DNA of 64,000 nucleotides from Sphingomonas folli (GCF_019429525.1 NZ_JAHXZL010000011.1:62001-126000), one strand, 5' to 3'; shown: positions 46,502-56,330, counted from the first letter of the stretch. A program made the numbers and translations. Notes: generated by a model from the sequence alone, not told the origin.

Positions 46502-48835
46502 ATGACCATCTTCTACCGTGACGACGCCTTCCTCCTGTCGATCGCCGGCGCGCTGCTGTGCGCCCCCGCCGCGGCGCAGACGCCGCCGCCCGCGGACGAC
46601 GCCGCGTCCGCGCCCGCGTCGGGACTCACCCTGGGAGAGGTGATCGTCACCGCGCAGCGGCGGCGCACCGACCTGCAGGCGACGCCGATCGCGGTCTCGG
46701 TGCTCGACTCGGCCGCGCTGCGCGACCGCCACGTCCAGTCGCTCGGCGACCTGCGCGACGGCGCGATCCCGTCGCTGCGGGTCACGCCCTTCTACTCGCG
46801 CAACTCGGCGCTGATCGTGAACGTCCGCGGCGTCGGCGTGCTGGGCGACAGCAACCAGCCGGCGCGCGACCAGGGCGTCGGCGTCTATGTCGACGGCGTC
46901 TATCTCGGCCGCGCGCAGGGGCTCGGCGCCGCGCTGTACGACGTCGCCAGCCTGGAGGTGCTCAAGGGCCCGCAGGGCACGCTGTTCGGGCGCAACACCG
47001 AGGGCGGCGCGGTCAACATCGTCACGCGCGCGCCGAGCGGCGCGCTCGGGCTGCGCGCCGCCGCGGGGGTCGGCACCGTCGGCGGCTACAGCGGCGAGGT
47101 CCATCTCGACCTGCCCGCGCTCGCGGGCGTGGCGGTGAAGCTCGACGGGCTCGTCACCGCGCGCGGCGGGCTGGTGCGCAACCCGCTGACCGGTCAGCGC
47201 CCGTTCGACCTCTATGATCGCCGCGGCGGGCACGTCGCCGCGCTGTGGCACCCAGCCGAGGGGCTCAGCGCCGATTACGCCTTCGACATCGCCTATGACG
47301 GCTCCTCGCCGCTCTACTATCAGACCGTCGCGGCGGGGACGCTGGCGCGCGCGCCGGCGCAGCCGGTCGAGCCGCGGCGCGCGCGCGTCGCGAGCGTGGG
47401 CGTGCCGCAGCAGGACAGCGTCGGCCGCACCCACGGCCATCGCCTCACGCTCGACTGGCAGGCCGCGCCGGGGCTGGAGCTCAAGTCGATCGCCGCGCTG
47501 CGCGCGCTGACCCAGTCGCAATATGACAACGGCTCGGCCAACAACTCCCCGTTCAAGCCCCATGGCCTCTTCGCGCGCTACAGCCTGGCAGACTTTGACC
47601 AGCGCCAGTGGAGCGAGGAGGTGCAGCTGATCGGCGAGACGCCGCGGCTCCACTATCTCGCCGGCGCGCTCTACTATCGCGAGCGCGTCGCGGACCAGGC
47701 GCAGGCGTTCAACACGATGCGGTGGAACCAGGCAGGCACCGCGGCGACGGTGATCCCGCTGACGCTCGCCGCGCAGCCGGTCGACCGCGCCAGCCGCGTG
47801 ACGACCGAGAGCCTCGGCGCGTTCGGCCAGGCGACCTGGTCGCCCGCGGTGGCGGAGGACTGGCTGCACCTCACCGGCGGGCTGCGCTGGACGCGCGACG
47901 GCAAGCGCGGCAGCCTCTACGTCGTCAACAACAGGACGCCGAGCGTCGACGGCGTGGTCGCGCCGCGCGAGCTCGACGCGCATTGGTCGCGGGTCGACCC
48001 GATGGTGACGCTCGCCGCCGACGCCGGGCCCGACCTCCACGCCTATGCCAGGTGGAGCACCGGCTATCGCTCGGGCGGCGCCAACTCGCGCTCGCTCACC
48101 TACGCGCCGTTCGGCCCGGAGAGCGTGTCGGTATGGGAGCTCGGCGCGAAGAGCGAGTGGCTCGACCGCCGCGCGCGCCTCGACCTCGCGGTCTACACCG
48201 GCGGCTACAGCGCGATCCAGGTCGACTTCTCCGCCAACTACCTGCAGCGCGACTCGAGCGGGCGGCTGCTCGAGACGACGCGCACCACCACCGAGACCTT
48301 CAACGCGCCCGGGCGCGGGCGGCTGCGCGGCGCCGAGGTCGACCTGACGCTGCTGCCGGTCGAAGGGCTGACGCTCACCGCCGCCTATGCGCGCACCGCG
48401 CTGCGCGTGCCCGCGACGACCAACCCCTTCCCGCAGAGCAACGGCGTGGCGGTGGCGACGCCGGTGCGGATCTACCCGGTCTATACCCCGCGCGACGCGA
48501 TCAGCGGCGCGCTCGACTATCGGGCGGCGGTGCCCGGCGGCACGGTGCGCGCGCACGTCGACGCCGCCGCCGACTCGGGCGTCTACGCCAATCCCTACGA
48601 CCCCGAGCCCGGCGTGCGCCAGCCGCGCGGCGCCGCGGGCGTCGTGGTCAACGGCCGGGTCGCGCTGACCGACGTCGCGGTGTCGCCGGGTGCCACGGTC
48701 GAGCTGGCGCTGTGGAGCCGCAACCTGCTCGACGAGCAGCACCTGTTCTTCCGCCAATATACCAACCTGCTCGGCACCGCGGGATTCTTCAACGAGCGCC
48801 GCACGCTGGGGCTGGAGCTGGGGCTGCGCTTCTGA
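46502..48835 (+). CDS. TonB-dependent outer-membrane receptor
   Basis: About 777 residues from ATG 46502; ATG 46493 is also possible. The signal peptide (LLSIAGALLCAPAAAQ) is followed by the TonB box LGEVIVTAQRRRTDLQATP, the pattern typical of sphingomonad receptors. The plug has DQGVGVYVDGVYLGRAQG and GPQGTLFGRNTEGGAVNIVT. The barrel ends ERRTLGLELGLRF with the terminal Phe. This iron-complex-type subfamily is very abundant in Sphingomonas. The ligand is unknown. The carbon-starvation gene cstA follows on the same strand 108 bases away, but a shared transcript is not certain. Confidence 0.93.
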   Translation: MTIFYRDDAFLLSIAGALLCAPAAAQTPPPADDAASAPASGLTLGEVIVTAQRRRTDLQATPIAVSVLDSAALRDRHVQSLGDLRDGAIPSLRVTPFYSRNSALIVNVRGVGVLGDSNQPARDQGVGVYVDGVYLGRAQGLGAALYDVASLEVLKGPQGTLFGRNTEGGAVNIVTRAPSGALGLRAAAGVGTVGGYSGEVHLDLPALAGVAVKLDGLVTARGGLVRNPLTGQRPFDLYDRRGGHVAALWHPAEGLSADYAFDIAYDGSSPLYYQTVAAGTLARAPAQPVEPRRARVASVGVPQQDSVGRTHGHRLTLDWQAAPGLELKSIAALRALTQSQYDNGSANNSPFKPHGLFARYSLADFDQRQWSEEVQLIGETPRLHYLAGALYYRERVADQAQAFNTMRWNQAGTAATVIPLTLAAQPVDRASRVTTESLGAFGQATWSPAVAEDWLHLTGGLRWTRDGKRGSLYVVNNRTPSVDGVVAPRELDAHWSRVDPMVTLAADAGPDLHAYARWSTGYRSGGANSRSLTYAPFGPESVSVWELGAKSEWLDRRARLDLAVYTGGYSAIQVDFSANYLQRDSSGRLLETTRTTTETFNAPGRGRLRGAEVDLTLLPVEGLTLTAAYARTALRVPATTNPFPQSNGVAVATPVRIYPVYTPRDAISGALDYRAAVPGGTVRAHVDAAADSGVYANPYDPEPGVRQPRGAAGVVVNGRVALTDVAVSPGATVELALWSRNLLDEQHLFFRQYTNLLGTAGFFNERRTLGLELGLRF

Positions 48836-48943
48836 TCGAACGCTCCGATCGACCTACTCCGATCGGCCCGCGCGGCGATGCCCGTTGATCGCGCCGCCGG
48901 TCAGCGGGCATAGCGGAGACGAAGAGGCGAGGAGCGAGCGACG

Positions 48944-50998
48944 ATGACCAGGCACCTACCGTGGATCCTGCTCGCGCTCGCGGGCGCCGCCTGCCTGGGC
49001 GTGGTCGCGTCGGTGCGCGGCGAGCCGGTCAACGCTTTGTGGATCGTCGCCGCCGCGGTGTCGGTCTATCTCGTCGCCTATCGCTATTACGCGCGCTACA
49101 TCGCGCGCGTCGTCGTCGCGGTCGACCCGGCGCGCGCCACGCCCGCGGTGCGCCGCGCCGACGGGCTCGACTATGTCGCGACCGACCGGCGCGTGCTGTT
49201 CGGTCACCATTTCGCCGCGATCGCGGGCGCGGGCCCGCTGGTCGGCCCGGTGCTGGCCGCGCAGATGGGCTATCTGCCGGGGACATTGTGGATCCTCGCC
49301 GGGGTGGTGCTGGCCGGCGCGGTGCAGGACTTCATGGTGCTGTTCATCTCGATGCGGCGCGACGGGCGCTCGCTCGGCGAGCTGATCCGGATGGAGATGG
49401 GCGCGGTGCCGGGCACGATCGCGCTGGTCGGCGCCTTCATGATCATGGTGATCATCCTCGCGGTGCTCGCGCTGATCGTGGTGCGCGCGCTGGCGGAGAG
49501 CCCCTGGGGGCTGTTCACCGTCGTCGCCACCGTGCCGCTGGCGATGGTGATGGGCGGCTACACGCGCTGGCTGCGGCCCGGCGCGATCGGCGAGGTGTCG
49601 CTGATCGGCGTCGTCGGGCTGGTCGCGGCGATCCTGCTCGGCCAGTCGGTCGCGGCGAGCGCGAGCCTCGCGCCATGGTTCACGCTTACGCCGGTGGCGC
49701 TGTGCGTCGGGCTGATCGGCTACGGCGCGGTGGCGTCGCTGCTGCCGGTGTGGCTGCTGCTGGCGCCGCGCGACTATCTGTCCACCTTCCTCAAGATCGG
49801 CGCGATCGCGGCGCTGGCGATCGGCATCGTGCTGCTGGCCCCGCCGCTGCGCATGCCCGCGCTCACCGACTTCGCCGCGACCGGGCGCGGACCGGTCTGG
49901 GCCGGGCCCTTGTTCCCCTTCCTGTTCATCACCATCGCCTGCGGCGCGGTGTCGGGCTTCCACGCGCTGATCGCGAGTGGCACCACGCCCAAGCTGATCG
50001 CGAGCGAGGGCGACGCCGCCTTCATCGGCTATGGCGCGATGCTGATGGAGAGCGCGGTCGCGATCATGGCGCTGGTGGCGGCGTGCATCCTCGATCCCGG
50101 CATCTACTTCGCGATGAACGCCCCCGCCGCGATCACCGCGGGCGACCCCGCCACCGCCGCCGCGGCGGTGACCGCGATGGGCTTCCCCGTCACGTCGGCG
50201 ACGCTGACCGAGACCGCGCGCCAGGTCGGCGAGACCACGATCATCAGCCGCGCCGGCGGCGCGCCGACGCTGGCGGTGGCGATGGCCGAGATCTTCTCGC
50301 ACGCGATCGGCGGCCCCGCGATGAAGGCCTTCTGGTACCATTTCGCGATCCTGTTCGAGGCGCTGTTCATCCTCACCGCGGTGGACGCGGGGACGCGCGC
50401 CGGCCGCTTCATGCTGCAGGACCTGCTCGCGCTGGCGGTGCCGCGCTTCAAGGACACGCGCGGGTTCGTGCCCGGCCTCGTCGCCACGCTGCTGTGCGTC
50501 GGCGCCTGGGGCTTCTTCCTCTACCAGGGCGTGACCGACCCGCTCGGCGGGGTGAACACGCTATGGCCGCTGTTCGGCATCTCCAACCAGATGCTGGCCG
50601 CGGTGGCGCTGCTGCTCGCCACCGTGGTGCTGTTCCGCATGAAGCGCGCGCGCTACGCGGCGGTGACGGTGCTGCCCGCGACCTGGCTGGTGCTGTGCAC
50701 GGGCACCGCCGGCGTGATGAAGCTGGCGCACCCCGACCCGGCGATCGGCTTCCTCGCGCACGCGCGCCGCTTCGCCGACGCCGCGGCGCGCGGCGAGGTG
50801 CTGAAGCCCGCCAGGACGCTCGGCGAGATGCACCGGATCGTGCTCAACGACCGGATCGACGCGGCGCTGTGCGCGCTGTTCCTGGCGGTGGTGGCGGCGA
50901 TCCTGTTCTACGCGGTGCGCACCTGCCTGGCGGTGCGGCGGCTCGACCGGCCGAGCGTCAGCGAGATCCCCGCGTCCGGCGCGGGGGCGGCGGCATGA
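48944..50998 (+). CDS. cstA: Carbon starvation protein CstA, peptide/pyruvate transporter
   Basis: A 684-residue inner-membrane protein with around 16-18 hydrophobic helices. Family blocks are LVAYRYYARYIARVV, RRVLFGHHFAAIAGAGPLVGPVLAAQMGYLPG (about 81-112), SGTTPKLIASEGDAAFIGYGAM, and AVDAGTRAGRFMLQDLL. CstA-type proteins take up peptides or pyruvate under carbon limitation. It overlaps the small YbdD-type gene by four bases (ATGA), the same pair arrangement as cstA-ybdD or btsT-yjiX in E. coli. No BtsSR-like two-component genes are next to it. Confidence 0.96.
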   Translation: MTRHLPWILLALAGAACLGVVASVRGEPVNALWIVAAAVSVYLVAYRYYARYIARVVVAVDPARATPAVRRADGLDYVATDRRVLFGHHFAAIAGAGPLVGPVLAAQMGYLPGTLWILAGVVLAGAVQDFMVLFISMRRDGRSLGELIRMEMGAVPGTIALVGAFMIMVIILAVLALIVVRALAESPWGLFTVVATVPLAMVMGGYTRWLRPGAIGEVSLIGVVGLVAAILLGQSVAASASLAPWFTLTPVALCVGLIGYGAVASLLPVWLLLAPRDYLSTFLKIGAIAALAIGIVLLAPPLRMPALTDFAATGRGPVWAGPLFPFLFITIACGAVSGFHALIASGTTPKLIASEGDAAFIGYGAMLMESAVAIMALVAACILDPGIYFAMNAPAAITAGDPATAAAAVTAMGFPVTSATLTETARQVGETTIISRAGGAPTLAVAMAEIFSHAIGGPAMKAFWYHFAILFEALFILTAVDAGTRAGRFMLQDLLALAVPRFKDTRGFVPGLVATLLCVGAWGFFLYQGVTDPLGGVNTLWPLFGISNQMLAAVALLLATVVLFRMKRARYAAVTVLPATWLVLCTGTAGVMKLAHPDPAIGFLAHARRFADAAARGEVLKPARTLGEMHRIVLNDRIDAALCALFLAVVAAILFYAVRTCLAVRRLDRPSVSEIPASGAGAAA

Positions 50999-51177
50999 CC
51001 GCGCTGTGGCGGCGGCTGGCGCAGACCGCGCGGCTGATGGTCGGCCAGCCCGACTATGACGCCTATCGCCGCCACCTCGCCGAGCACCATCCCGCGCGCG
51101 AGCCGATGACCCGCGCGCAATTCTTCCGCGAGCGCGAGGCGGCACGCTATCGCGGCGGCAGCGGCCGCTGCTGCTGA
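50995..51177 (+). CDS. YbdD/YjiX family (DUF466) small protein
   Basis: 60 residues: RRLAQTARLMVGQPDYDAYRRHLAEHHP, then the family motif REPMTRAQFFREREAARYRGG, ending in two cysteines. Members of this family accompany CstA-type transporters and are needed for transport in the E. coli homologue. The ATG overlaps the cstA stop by four bases, which supports coupled synthesis. Confidence 0.92.
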   Translation: MTALWRRLAQTARLMVGQPDYDAYRRHLAEHHPAREPMTRAQFFREREAARYRGGSGRCC

Positions 51178-51338
51178 GCCGGGGGACGATCAGGGGCGGA
51201 GCTAAACCGTTCGAAGACCTGAATTTGAGCTGAAATGGTGATTAATAGCGCGTTGATCTGCCCTATGGCACGGCCTAGCCTGATGGCCGGCATAGACGCG
51301 CCCCGCGGGGCCGTTCCGGTGCGGTGACAGGTGCTCGA

Positions 51339-51644
51339 ATGAGTGTTCCGGACTGGCAGATCAGCGGCACGATGGCCGCGGCACAGCGCGACGCGATCCT
51401 GGCGGCACTGCTCGCCACCGACAACAATCTGACCCATGCGGCGCAGCGGCTGCGGATCGGGCGGACGACGCTCTACCGTCTTATCAAGTCGTACGACATC
51501 CTCCTGACCGAGCGCGTGCCGCGCCGTCGCGTCGCCGCGGCGGGCGCGACGCGCGCGGTGGACGGGCACGACGGCGCGGCGTCACGCGTGATCCTGGTGG
51601 ACGGGGCGTGGTATCTCGTGCCGGGCACGGCGCAGGCGTCGTGA
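51339..51644 (+). CDS. Fis-like helix-turn-helix protein
   Basis: 101 residues. A Fis-type HTH_8 region lies at about 18-52: AILAALLATDNNLTHAAQRLRIGRTTLYRLIKSYDI, which is the recognition-helix pattern of the Fis/NtrC C-terminal domain. The ordinary Fis N-terminal arm is missing, and a C-terminal part (VILVDGAWYLVPGTA) of unknown role is present. It is a stand-alone DNA-binding domain without AAA or receiver partner. The leader has an AT-rich patch (51225-51250, TGAAATGGTGATTAATAG) suitable for a promoter. It could regulate the cstA pair; no direct evidence exists. Confidence 0.72.
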   Translation: MSVPDWQISGTMAAAQRDAILAALLATDNNLTHAAQRLRIGRTTLYRLIKSYDILLTERVPRRRVAAAGATRAVDGHDGAASRVILVDGAWYLVPGTAQAS

Positions 51645-51665
51645 GGGGGGCGACGCGCGACACGA

Positions 51666-51806
51666 GATCCTTCCCCGCGAGAGGAGGTGGCGCGCGTGGC
51701 GCGACGAAGGGGTGTCGCCGCCGGTGAGCCGAGCGACATGATGGACGGCCGGGTCACCCCTCCGTCAGGCCTTCGGCCTGCCACCTCCCCTTGCAGGGGA
51801 GGATCG
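51666..51806. repeat. Family C repeat, copy C6, between convergent genes
   Basis: ATCCTTCCCCGCGAGAGGAGG at the left and CCTCCCCTTGCAGGGGAGG at the right, with an inner CAGGCCTTCGGCCTG hairpin. It lies between the stops of the Fis-like gene and the oxidoreductase. Confidence 0.65.
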
Positions 51807-51831
51807 GAGGGGCGCCGAAACTACCCCAGCC

Positions 51832-53229
51832 TCAGATCGTCCACCCGCTCCGATAGTCGCGCGAGAGCAGCGCGTTGGCCTCGCTCGCGTCGGTGATCCG
51901 CGCGGCGGTGCCGTCGTAGCTGATCGGCCGTCCCGCGCGCAGCGCGACCATGCCGAGCAGCATCGTCTCGTTGAGCGTGGTGGCGTAAGCGAACGGGCAT
52001 GACGCCGCGGCCTCGCCGCGGATCGCCGCGAGCCAGTTGCGCTCGTGGCCCTGCAGCCCGCCCTCGATCCGCGGCAGCGTGCGCGGCACCGCCGCGGCGC
52101 GCTCGGCCGCGCCCGCGCCGAACACCACCGGCTTCTCGCCATAGGTCTCGTGCATCAGCATGCCCTGGTCGCCGACGTAGAGCACGCCGCCCTCGGGCGA
52201 CATCACCGCTTCCGCGGGCAGATCGCGCGGGCTCGGCGGCATCAGGCCGCCGTCGTACCAGGTGAGCTTGACCGGGCCGCCCTTGGCGTTGCCGAACTCG
52301 AAGAAGGTCAGCCCCGCCAGCGGCCAGCTGCCCGGCTGCGCCGGCTGGTCGCGCGACGCCCAGCGCGAGTGGCGCGTCTCGACGCGGGTCGGCAGCCCGG
52401 GCTCGAGCGCCCATACCGGGAAGTCGAGCAGGTGCGCGCCCATGTCGCCCAGCGCGCCGGTCCCGAACGGGGTCCAGCCGCGCCAGTTGAAATGCGCGTA
52501 ATCGGGGTTGTAGCCCCAGTCGACCGAGGCCGGCCCGAGCCACAGGTCCCAGTCGAGGCTGGCGGGCTTGGCCACCGGATCGGGGCGCGCGATGCCCTGC
52601 GGCCAGATCGGGCGGTTGGTCCAGGCGTGGACCTCGCGGACAGTGCCGATCGCGCCGCCGCGCAGCAGCTCCACCACGCGGCGGCCGTCGTCGCCCGAGT
52701 GGCCCTGGTTGCCCATCTGCGTGACCAGCTTGGGGTTCTTGCGTGCCAGCTCGGCGAGCATGCGGCTCTCCGCCACCGTGTAGGTCAGCGGCTTCTGGAC
52801 ATAGACGTGGAGCCCGCGCTCCATCGCCATCTTGGCCGCGACCGCGTGATGGTGGTCGGGCGTGGCGACCAGCACCGCCTCGATGTCCTTGCGCTTGTCG
52901 AACAGCCGGCGATAGTCGCTGAAATGCTCGGCCTTGTCATAGGCGGCGCGCAGCGCGACCCGCTCGGGGTTGGTGTTGCCGTCGCGACCGAGCAGCGACT
53001 TGGCGACATGGTCGAAATCGACGTCGCAGGCGGCGACGATATTCTCGCCCGTCAGCCGCGAGGCATTGGCGGCACCCATGCCGCCCGCGCCGATCACCGC
53101 GATGTTGATCTTGTCGCCCTTGCGCCGCCGCCGTGCCGCCCGCGCGACTCCGGGCATCGCCGCCGACATCGTCATACCGGCCGCGCCCGCCAGCCAGGTG
53201 CGGCGGCTGATCCCCTCGCTGATCGTCAT
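51832..53229 (-). CDS. Gfo/Idh/MocA-family oxidoreductase, Tat-exported
   Basis: 465 residues from ATG 53229, behind GAAGGAGAG. A twin-arginine signal (ISRRTWLAGAAGMTMSAAMPG) starts the protein. The NAD(P)-binding Rossmann block INIAVIGAGGMGAANASRL is near 45-63, and the conserved catalytic-region motif VYVQKPLTYTVAESRMLAEL follows. The substrate domain has WGYNPDYAHFNWRGW and GTGALGDMGAHLLDFPVWAL. Members oxidise or reduce sugars or inositols. The motif is QKPLT where most relatives have EKP, a variation seen in secreted members. It is separated from the following TonB receptor by about 270 bases. Confidence 0.9.
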   Translation of the reverse strand: MTISEGISRRTWLAGAAGMTMSAAMPGVARAARRRRKGDKINIAVIGAGGMGAANASRLTGENIVAACDVDFDHVAKSLLGRDGNTNPERVALRAAYDKAEHFSDYRRLFDKRKDIEAVLVATPDHHHAVAAKMAMERGLHVYVQKPLTYTVAESRMLAELARKNPKLVTQMGNQGHSGDDGRRVVELLRGGAIGTVREVHAWTNRPIWPQGIARPDPVAKPASLDWDLWLGPASVDWGYNPDYAHFNWRGWTPFGTGALGDMGAHLLDFPVWALEPGLPTRVETRHSRWASRDQPAQPGSWPLAGLTFFEFGNAKGGPVKLTWYDGGLMPPSPRDLPAEAVMSPEGGVLYVGDQGMLMHETYGEKPVVFGAGAAERAAAVPRTLPRIEGGLQGHERNWLAAIRGEAAASCPFAYATTLNETMLLGMVALRAGRPISYDGTAARITDASEANALLSRDYRSGWTI

Positions 53230-53444
53230 CGTCTCTCCTTCGCGTGCGTCGTTGCAGAGGCTTGCGCGCTCACCGCCCTCGCGCCGCGGTCCCGGCCAAG
53301 CTCCGGGAGTCGCGCCATTCGAAAGCAATTATCTTATTGTATGCGTCACGTCGGGAAGCGGGGCAAGCCGATACGTTAGCGTCGCTGCCGTATACCGGGC
53401 GCGACGGGTCGGCCGTCGGCGTGGAGGGAGGCAGCACCTTCTAT

Positions 53445-53473
53445 CGTCATCCCGGACCTGTTCCGGGATGACG
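53445..53473. repeat. Family B single hairpin, copy B4
   Basis: CGTCATCCCGGACCTGTTCCGGGATGACG is one half-unit of family B, a near-perfect 12-bp stem. It lies 25 bases after a receptor stop codon and may act as its terminator. Confidence 0.7.
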
Positions 53474-53497
53474 GCGGCGTGGAGTGACGTCCTCCCC

Positions 53498-55960
53498 TCA
53501 GAAGCTCAGCGCGGCGCTGAAGCGCAGCGAGCGGCCGAGGATCGGGCGCGCCAGCACCGGCCCGGTCCCCTGCGAGCCGATGATCCGCGGGTTGCCCTCG
53601 GTCAGCCCGATCTCGTTGGTGAGATTGTTGCCCGTGACCTGCAGCCGGATCCGCTCCGCCACCTCGACCGACACGCCCGCGTCGAGCTGGTAGAAGCGCG
53701 GCAGCAGCTGCTGGTTCTCCGGGTCGGAGAAGCGGTCGCCGGTATATTGCAGCGTGGCGAACAGCGACGGGCGCAGGCTCCCGACCGGCAGCTCGTAGGA
53801 CGGCGTCACGCGCCACATCCAGCGTGGCTGGCGCTGCACGCGGTTGCCGGTGTTGTCGATCGCGCCGCCGCCGGTGAAGAAGTCCTGGTAGGTGCCGTCG
53901 AGGAAGGTCCCCGCCGCGGCCAGGCTGAAGCCCGCGAACGGCCGCAGCGCGCCCTCCAGCTCGACGCCCGTCGCCTTGGCGCCGCCGACCTGGCTCAGCG
54001 CGACGTTGTTGACCAGCTGGGTCGTCGCCAGCCCGTCGAACTTATTGTGGAACACGGTGGCGTAGAGGTTGAGCCACGGCATCGAGACCTTGAGCCCACC
54101 CTCGTAGGTATCGACCTTGGCGACGATGGTGAGACCCTCGCGCAGATTGTCGAACTGCGGGAAGCTGTGGCCGCGGCTGTAGCGCGCGAACACGCCGACC
54201 TGCGAGGTGAAGTCGAAGTTCGCGCCCGCGGTCCACGACCAGCGCCCCTCGCGATACGGATCCAGCGCGACGCGCTCGCCGAAGACGTTGACCGCATTGT
54301 CGTAGAGCGTGTTCGGGTTGCCATCGAGGTTGACCGGGGTCGCCGCCGGCGTGCGCAGGTTCCCGTCGACGATATGCTTCTGGTAGCGCAGCCCGCCGTC
54401 GACGCGCAGCTGCGACGTGATCTGCAGCTCGTCGACCGCGTAGAAGGCGAGGTCCGACCCCTTGTAATAAGCGTCGACCAGGAAGCCGTCGCCGCTGGTG
54501 AAGCCGTTCTGCGTCGCGGTGCGGCCGCCGTTGAGCGTCAGGTCGAGCAGCCGCGCGCGCGGCTCGGCGGTGAGCAGCACCTGGTTGCCCAGCGCCCATT
54601 GGTCGCGCGTGGTGTAGTCGGCGTAGTAGAAGCCGCCGGTCAGCTTGTTGCCGCCGGCCTTCCACTCCAGCGCGGTGTCGGCGACGAAGGAGGTGATCTT
54701 CTTCTGCACGCTCCAGATGCCCGCGCGCATCACCTGCGTGTCCGCGCCCGAGGCGACCGCGCCGCCGCCGTTGACGTAGCTGAGCGACGACACGGTCGAG
54801 CCCGCGCCGCCGAGCGCGACCGCCATCGCCGAGGCGGCGGTGGGCGGCCCGTCGGGCACGAGCCCGACCGTGTCGGCGCGCCCGCCGAGATAGCTCATCC
54901 GCTCGCGCACGCGCAGGCCGTCGGCCACCTCATAGTCGAAGGTGAGGCCGGTGTTGATCACGTCGGCGCCGCGGCCGTTCTCGAGGTCGACGGTGGCGCC
55001 CTGGACGTTGCGCGTCAGCCGCGTCTCCGGGCCCAGCAGGGTGCCGGTGCCCGCGTCGAAGCCGGGATAGGCGCTGATCTTGCGCCCGTCCTGGATCACC
55101 GGGATCGGCAGCAGCCACTGGCCACGGTCGTTGAGGTAGCGCGCATAGACCTCGACCGAGCCGCGGCCCTCGAAGTCATGGTGGATGTTGGCGGTGACCT
55201 GCCCGCCCTTCTCGGCGCGGAAGCCTGGGTCGCGGATGCCGTTGCCCTGCGCGTAGAAGCCGCCGATCATGAAGCCGGTGTTCTCGCCGAGCGGGCCCGA
55301 CACCCAGGCGTCGCCGCGTGCCTCGTCATAGTCGGTGTACGAGAATTTCGCGAGGCCGTGGAGCTCGCTGCCGCCGGTGCGCGGCACGACGTTGACGGTG
55401 AGGCCGGGCTGGCCGTTGGAGAAGAGCGAGCCGGTGCCGCCGCGCACCGCCTCGACCCGCTGCACCGTCTCGTCGAGCCGGATCAGCTGCGAGTTCTCGA
55501 GGAAGGAGAGCGTCGGCGGCGGGAAGATCGGCACGCCACCGAGCTGGAAGGTGACGAACTGCGCGTCGCCGCCCGAAGGGTAGCCGCGCACGAAGATGTT
55601 CGCGCCGTTCTGCCCGCCCGAGCTCTCCGCCATCACGCCGGGGACGGTGCGGAGCAGGTCGGCGGTGCTGTTGGGCGCGGCGCGCTCTATCGCGTCGTCG
55701 CTGAGCGTGGTCACCGCGAAGGCGGCGTCCTGCCGCCGCGTGCCGCCGCCCGCGGTGCCGACGACGATGATGTCGTCGCCGGTCGGCGCATTGGCGTCGA
55801 CGATGCCGGTGTCGGGCTGCGATCGCTGCGCGGTGTCCTGGGCGGGGTCGGGCGCGCTGCCGGGCGCGCTGCCGGTCTGGGCGAGTGCGGCGGGCGCGAG
55901 CAGCGTCAGCGCGACGGTGGCGGCGCCGGACAGCAGCCGCGTGGCGTGGATGGACCGCAT
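53498..55960 (-). CDS. TonB-dependent outer-membrane receptor, ferric-siderophore-like
   Basis: 820 residues from ATG 55960, behind a GGGAGAAGAAAC leader. The signal peptide is MRSIHATRLLSGAATVALTL with a cleavage region APAALAQ. The plug has AFAVTTLSDDAIERAAPNSTADLLRTVPGVMAES and EAVRGGTGSLFSNGQPGLTVN. The barrel ends SLRFSAALSF. The repeated VFHNKFDGLAT and NNLTNEIGLTEGNPRI blocks are typical of iron-siderophore or carbohydrate receptors. It lies between the Gfo/Idh oxidoreductase (51832) and the gluconolactonase gene (56331), all on the minus strand, so a sugar or sugar-acid ligand is a plausible guess. Confidence 0.93.
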   Translation of the reverse strand: MRSIHATRLLSGAATVALTLLAPAALAQTGSAPGSAPDPAQDTAQRSQPDTGIVDANAPTGDDIIVVGTAGGGTRRQDAAFAVTTLSDDAIERAAPNSTADLLRTVPGVMAESSGGQNGANIFVRGYPSGGDAQFVTFQLGGVPIFPPPTLSFLENSQLIRLDETVQRVEAVRGGTGSLFSNGQPGLTVNVVPRTGGSELHGLAKFSYTDYDEARGDAWVSGPLGENTGFMIGGFYAQGNGIRDPGFRAEKGGQVTANIHHDFEGRGSVEVYARYLNDRGQWLLPIPVIQDGRKISAYPGFDAGTGTLLGPETRLTRNVQGATVDLENGRGADVINTGLTFDYEVADGLRVRERMSYLGGRADTVGLVPDGPPTAASAMAVALGGAGSTVSSLSYVNGGGAVASGADTQVMRAGIWSVQKKITSFVADTALEWKAGGNKLTGGFYYADYTTRDQWALGNQVLLTAEPRARLLDLTLNGGRTATQNGFTSGDGFLVDAYYKGSDLAFYAVDELQITSQLRVDGGLRYQKHIVDGNLRTPAATPVNLDGNPNTLYDNAVNVFGERVALDPYREGRWSWTAGANFDFTSQVGVFARYSRGHSFPQFDNLREGLTIVAKVDTYEGGLKVSMPWLNLYATVFHNKFDGLATTQLVNNVALSQVGGAKATGVELEGALRPFAGFSLAAAGTFLDGTYQDFFTGGGAIDNTGNRVQRQPRWMWRVTPSYELPVGSLRPSLFATLQYTGDRFSDPENQQLLPRFYQLDAGVSVEVAERIRLQVTGNNLTNEIGLTEGNPRIIGSQGTGPVLARPILGRSLRFSAALSF

Positions 55961-56330
55961 GTTTCTTCTCCCTCTGGCGCGGCGCTCGGATGGCGCCGTT
56001 AACCATGCATGTAGGTCGCGCGCGGACTCGTGTCGACACACGGCGGGCCGGGGTTGGGTCGTTGCCGGGAAGGGGTTGCTTTCGCGCCACAGTCCGGCGA
56101 GCGGCGTGCTCCCTCTATCGAGACAGCGCGTCTGGATCCCCGCCTGCGCGGGGATGACGAAAAGAAGAATGACAAATCTAAGCAGTAAAAAATGTCATCC
56201 CCGCGCAGGCGAGGATTCAGACGCGCCGGCGGCGCGATCATCCGCGCCATCGCCGCGCGCGGGGGCTACCCGCCGTGGCGTCGTGCAGCGCGTGTTGCCC
56301 GGCTCCTCCGTGCACCCGCGCGCGACGCGA
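55961..56330. other. Gap with family E repeat
   Basis: 370 bases without a gene. A family E palindrome occupies 56126-56226. The rest should hold the receptor promoter. Confidence 0.5.
56126..56226. repeat. Family E palindrome with A-rich centre
   Basis: GCGCGTCTGGATCCCCGCC at the left is inverted as GGCGAGGATTCAGACGCGC at the right. Each arm contains a CGCGGGGATGAC hairpin, and the centre is strikingly A-rich (GAAAAGAAGAATGAC, AAGCAGTAAAAAATG) for this genome. Confidence 0.8.
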
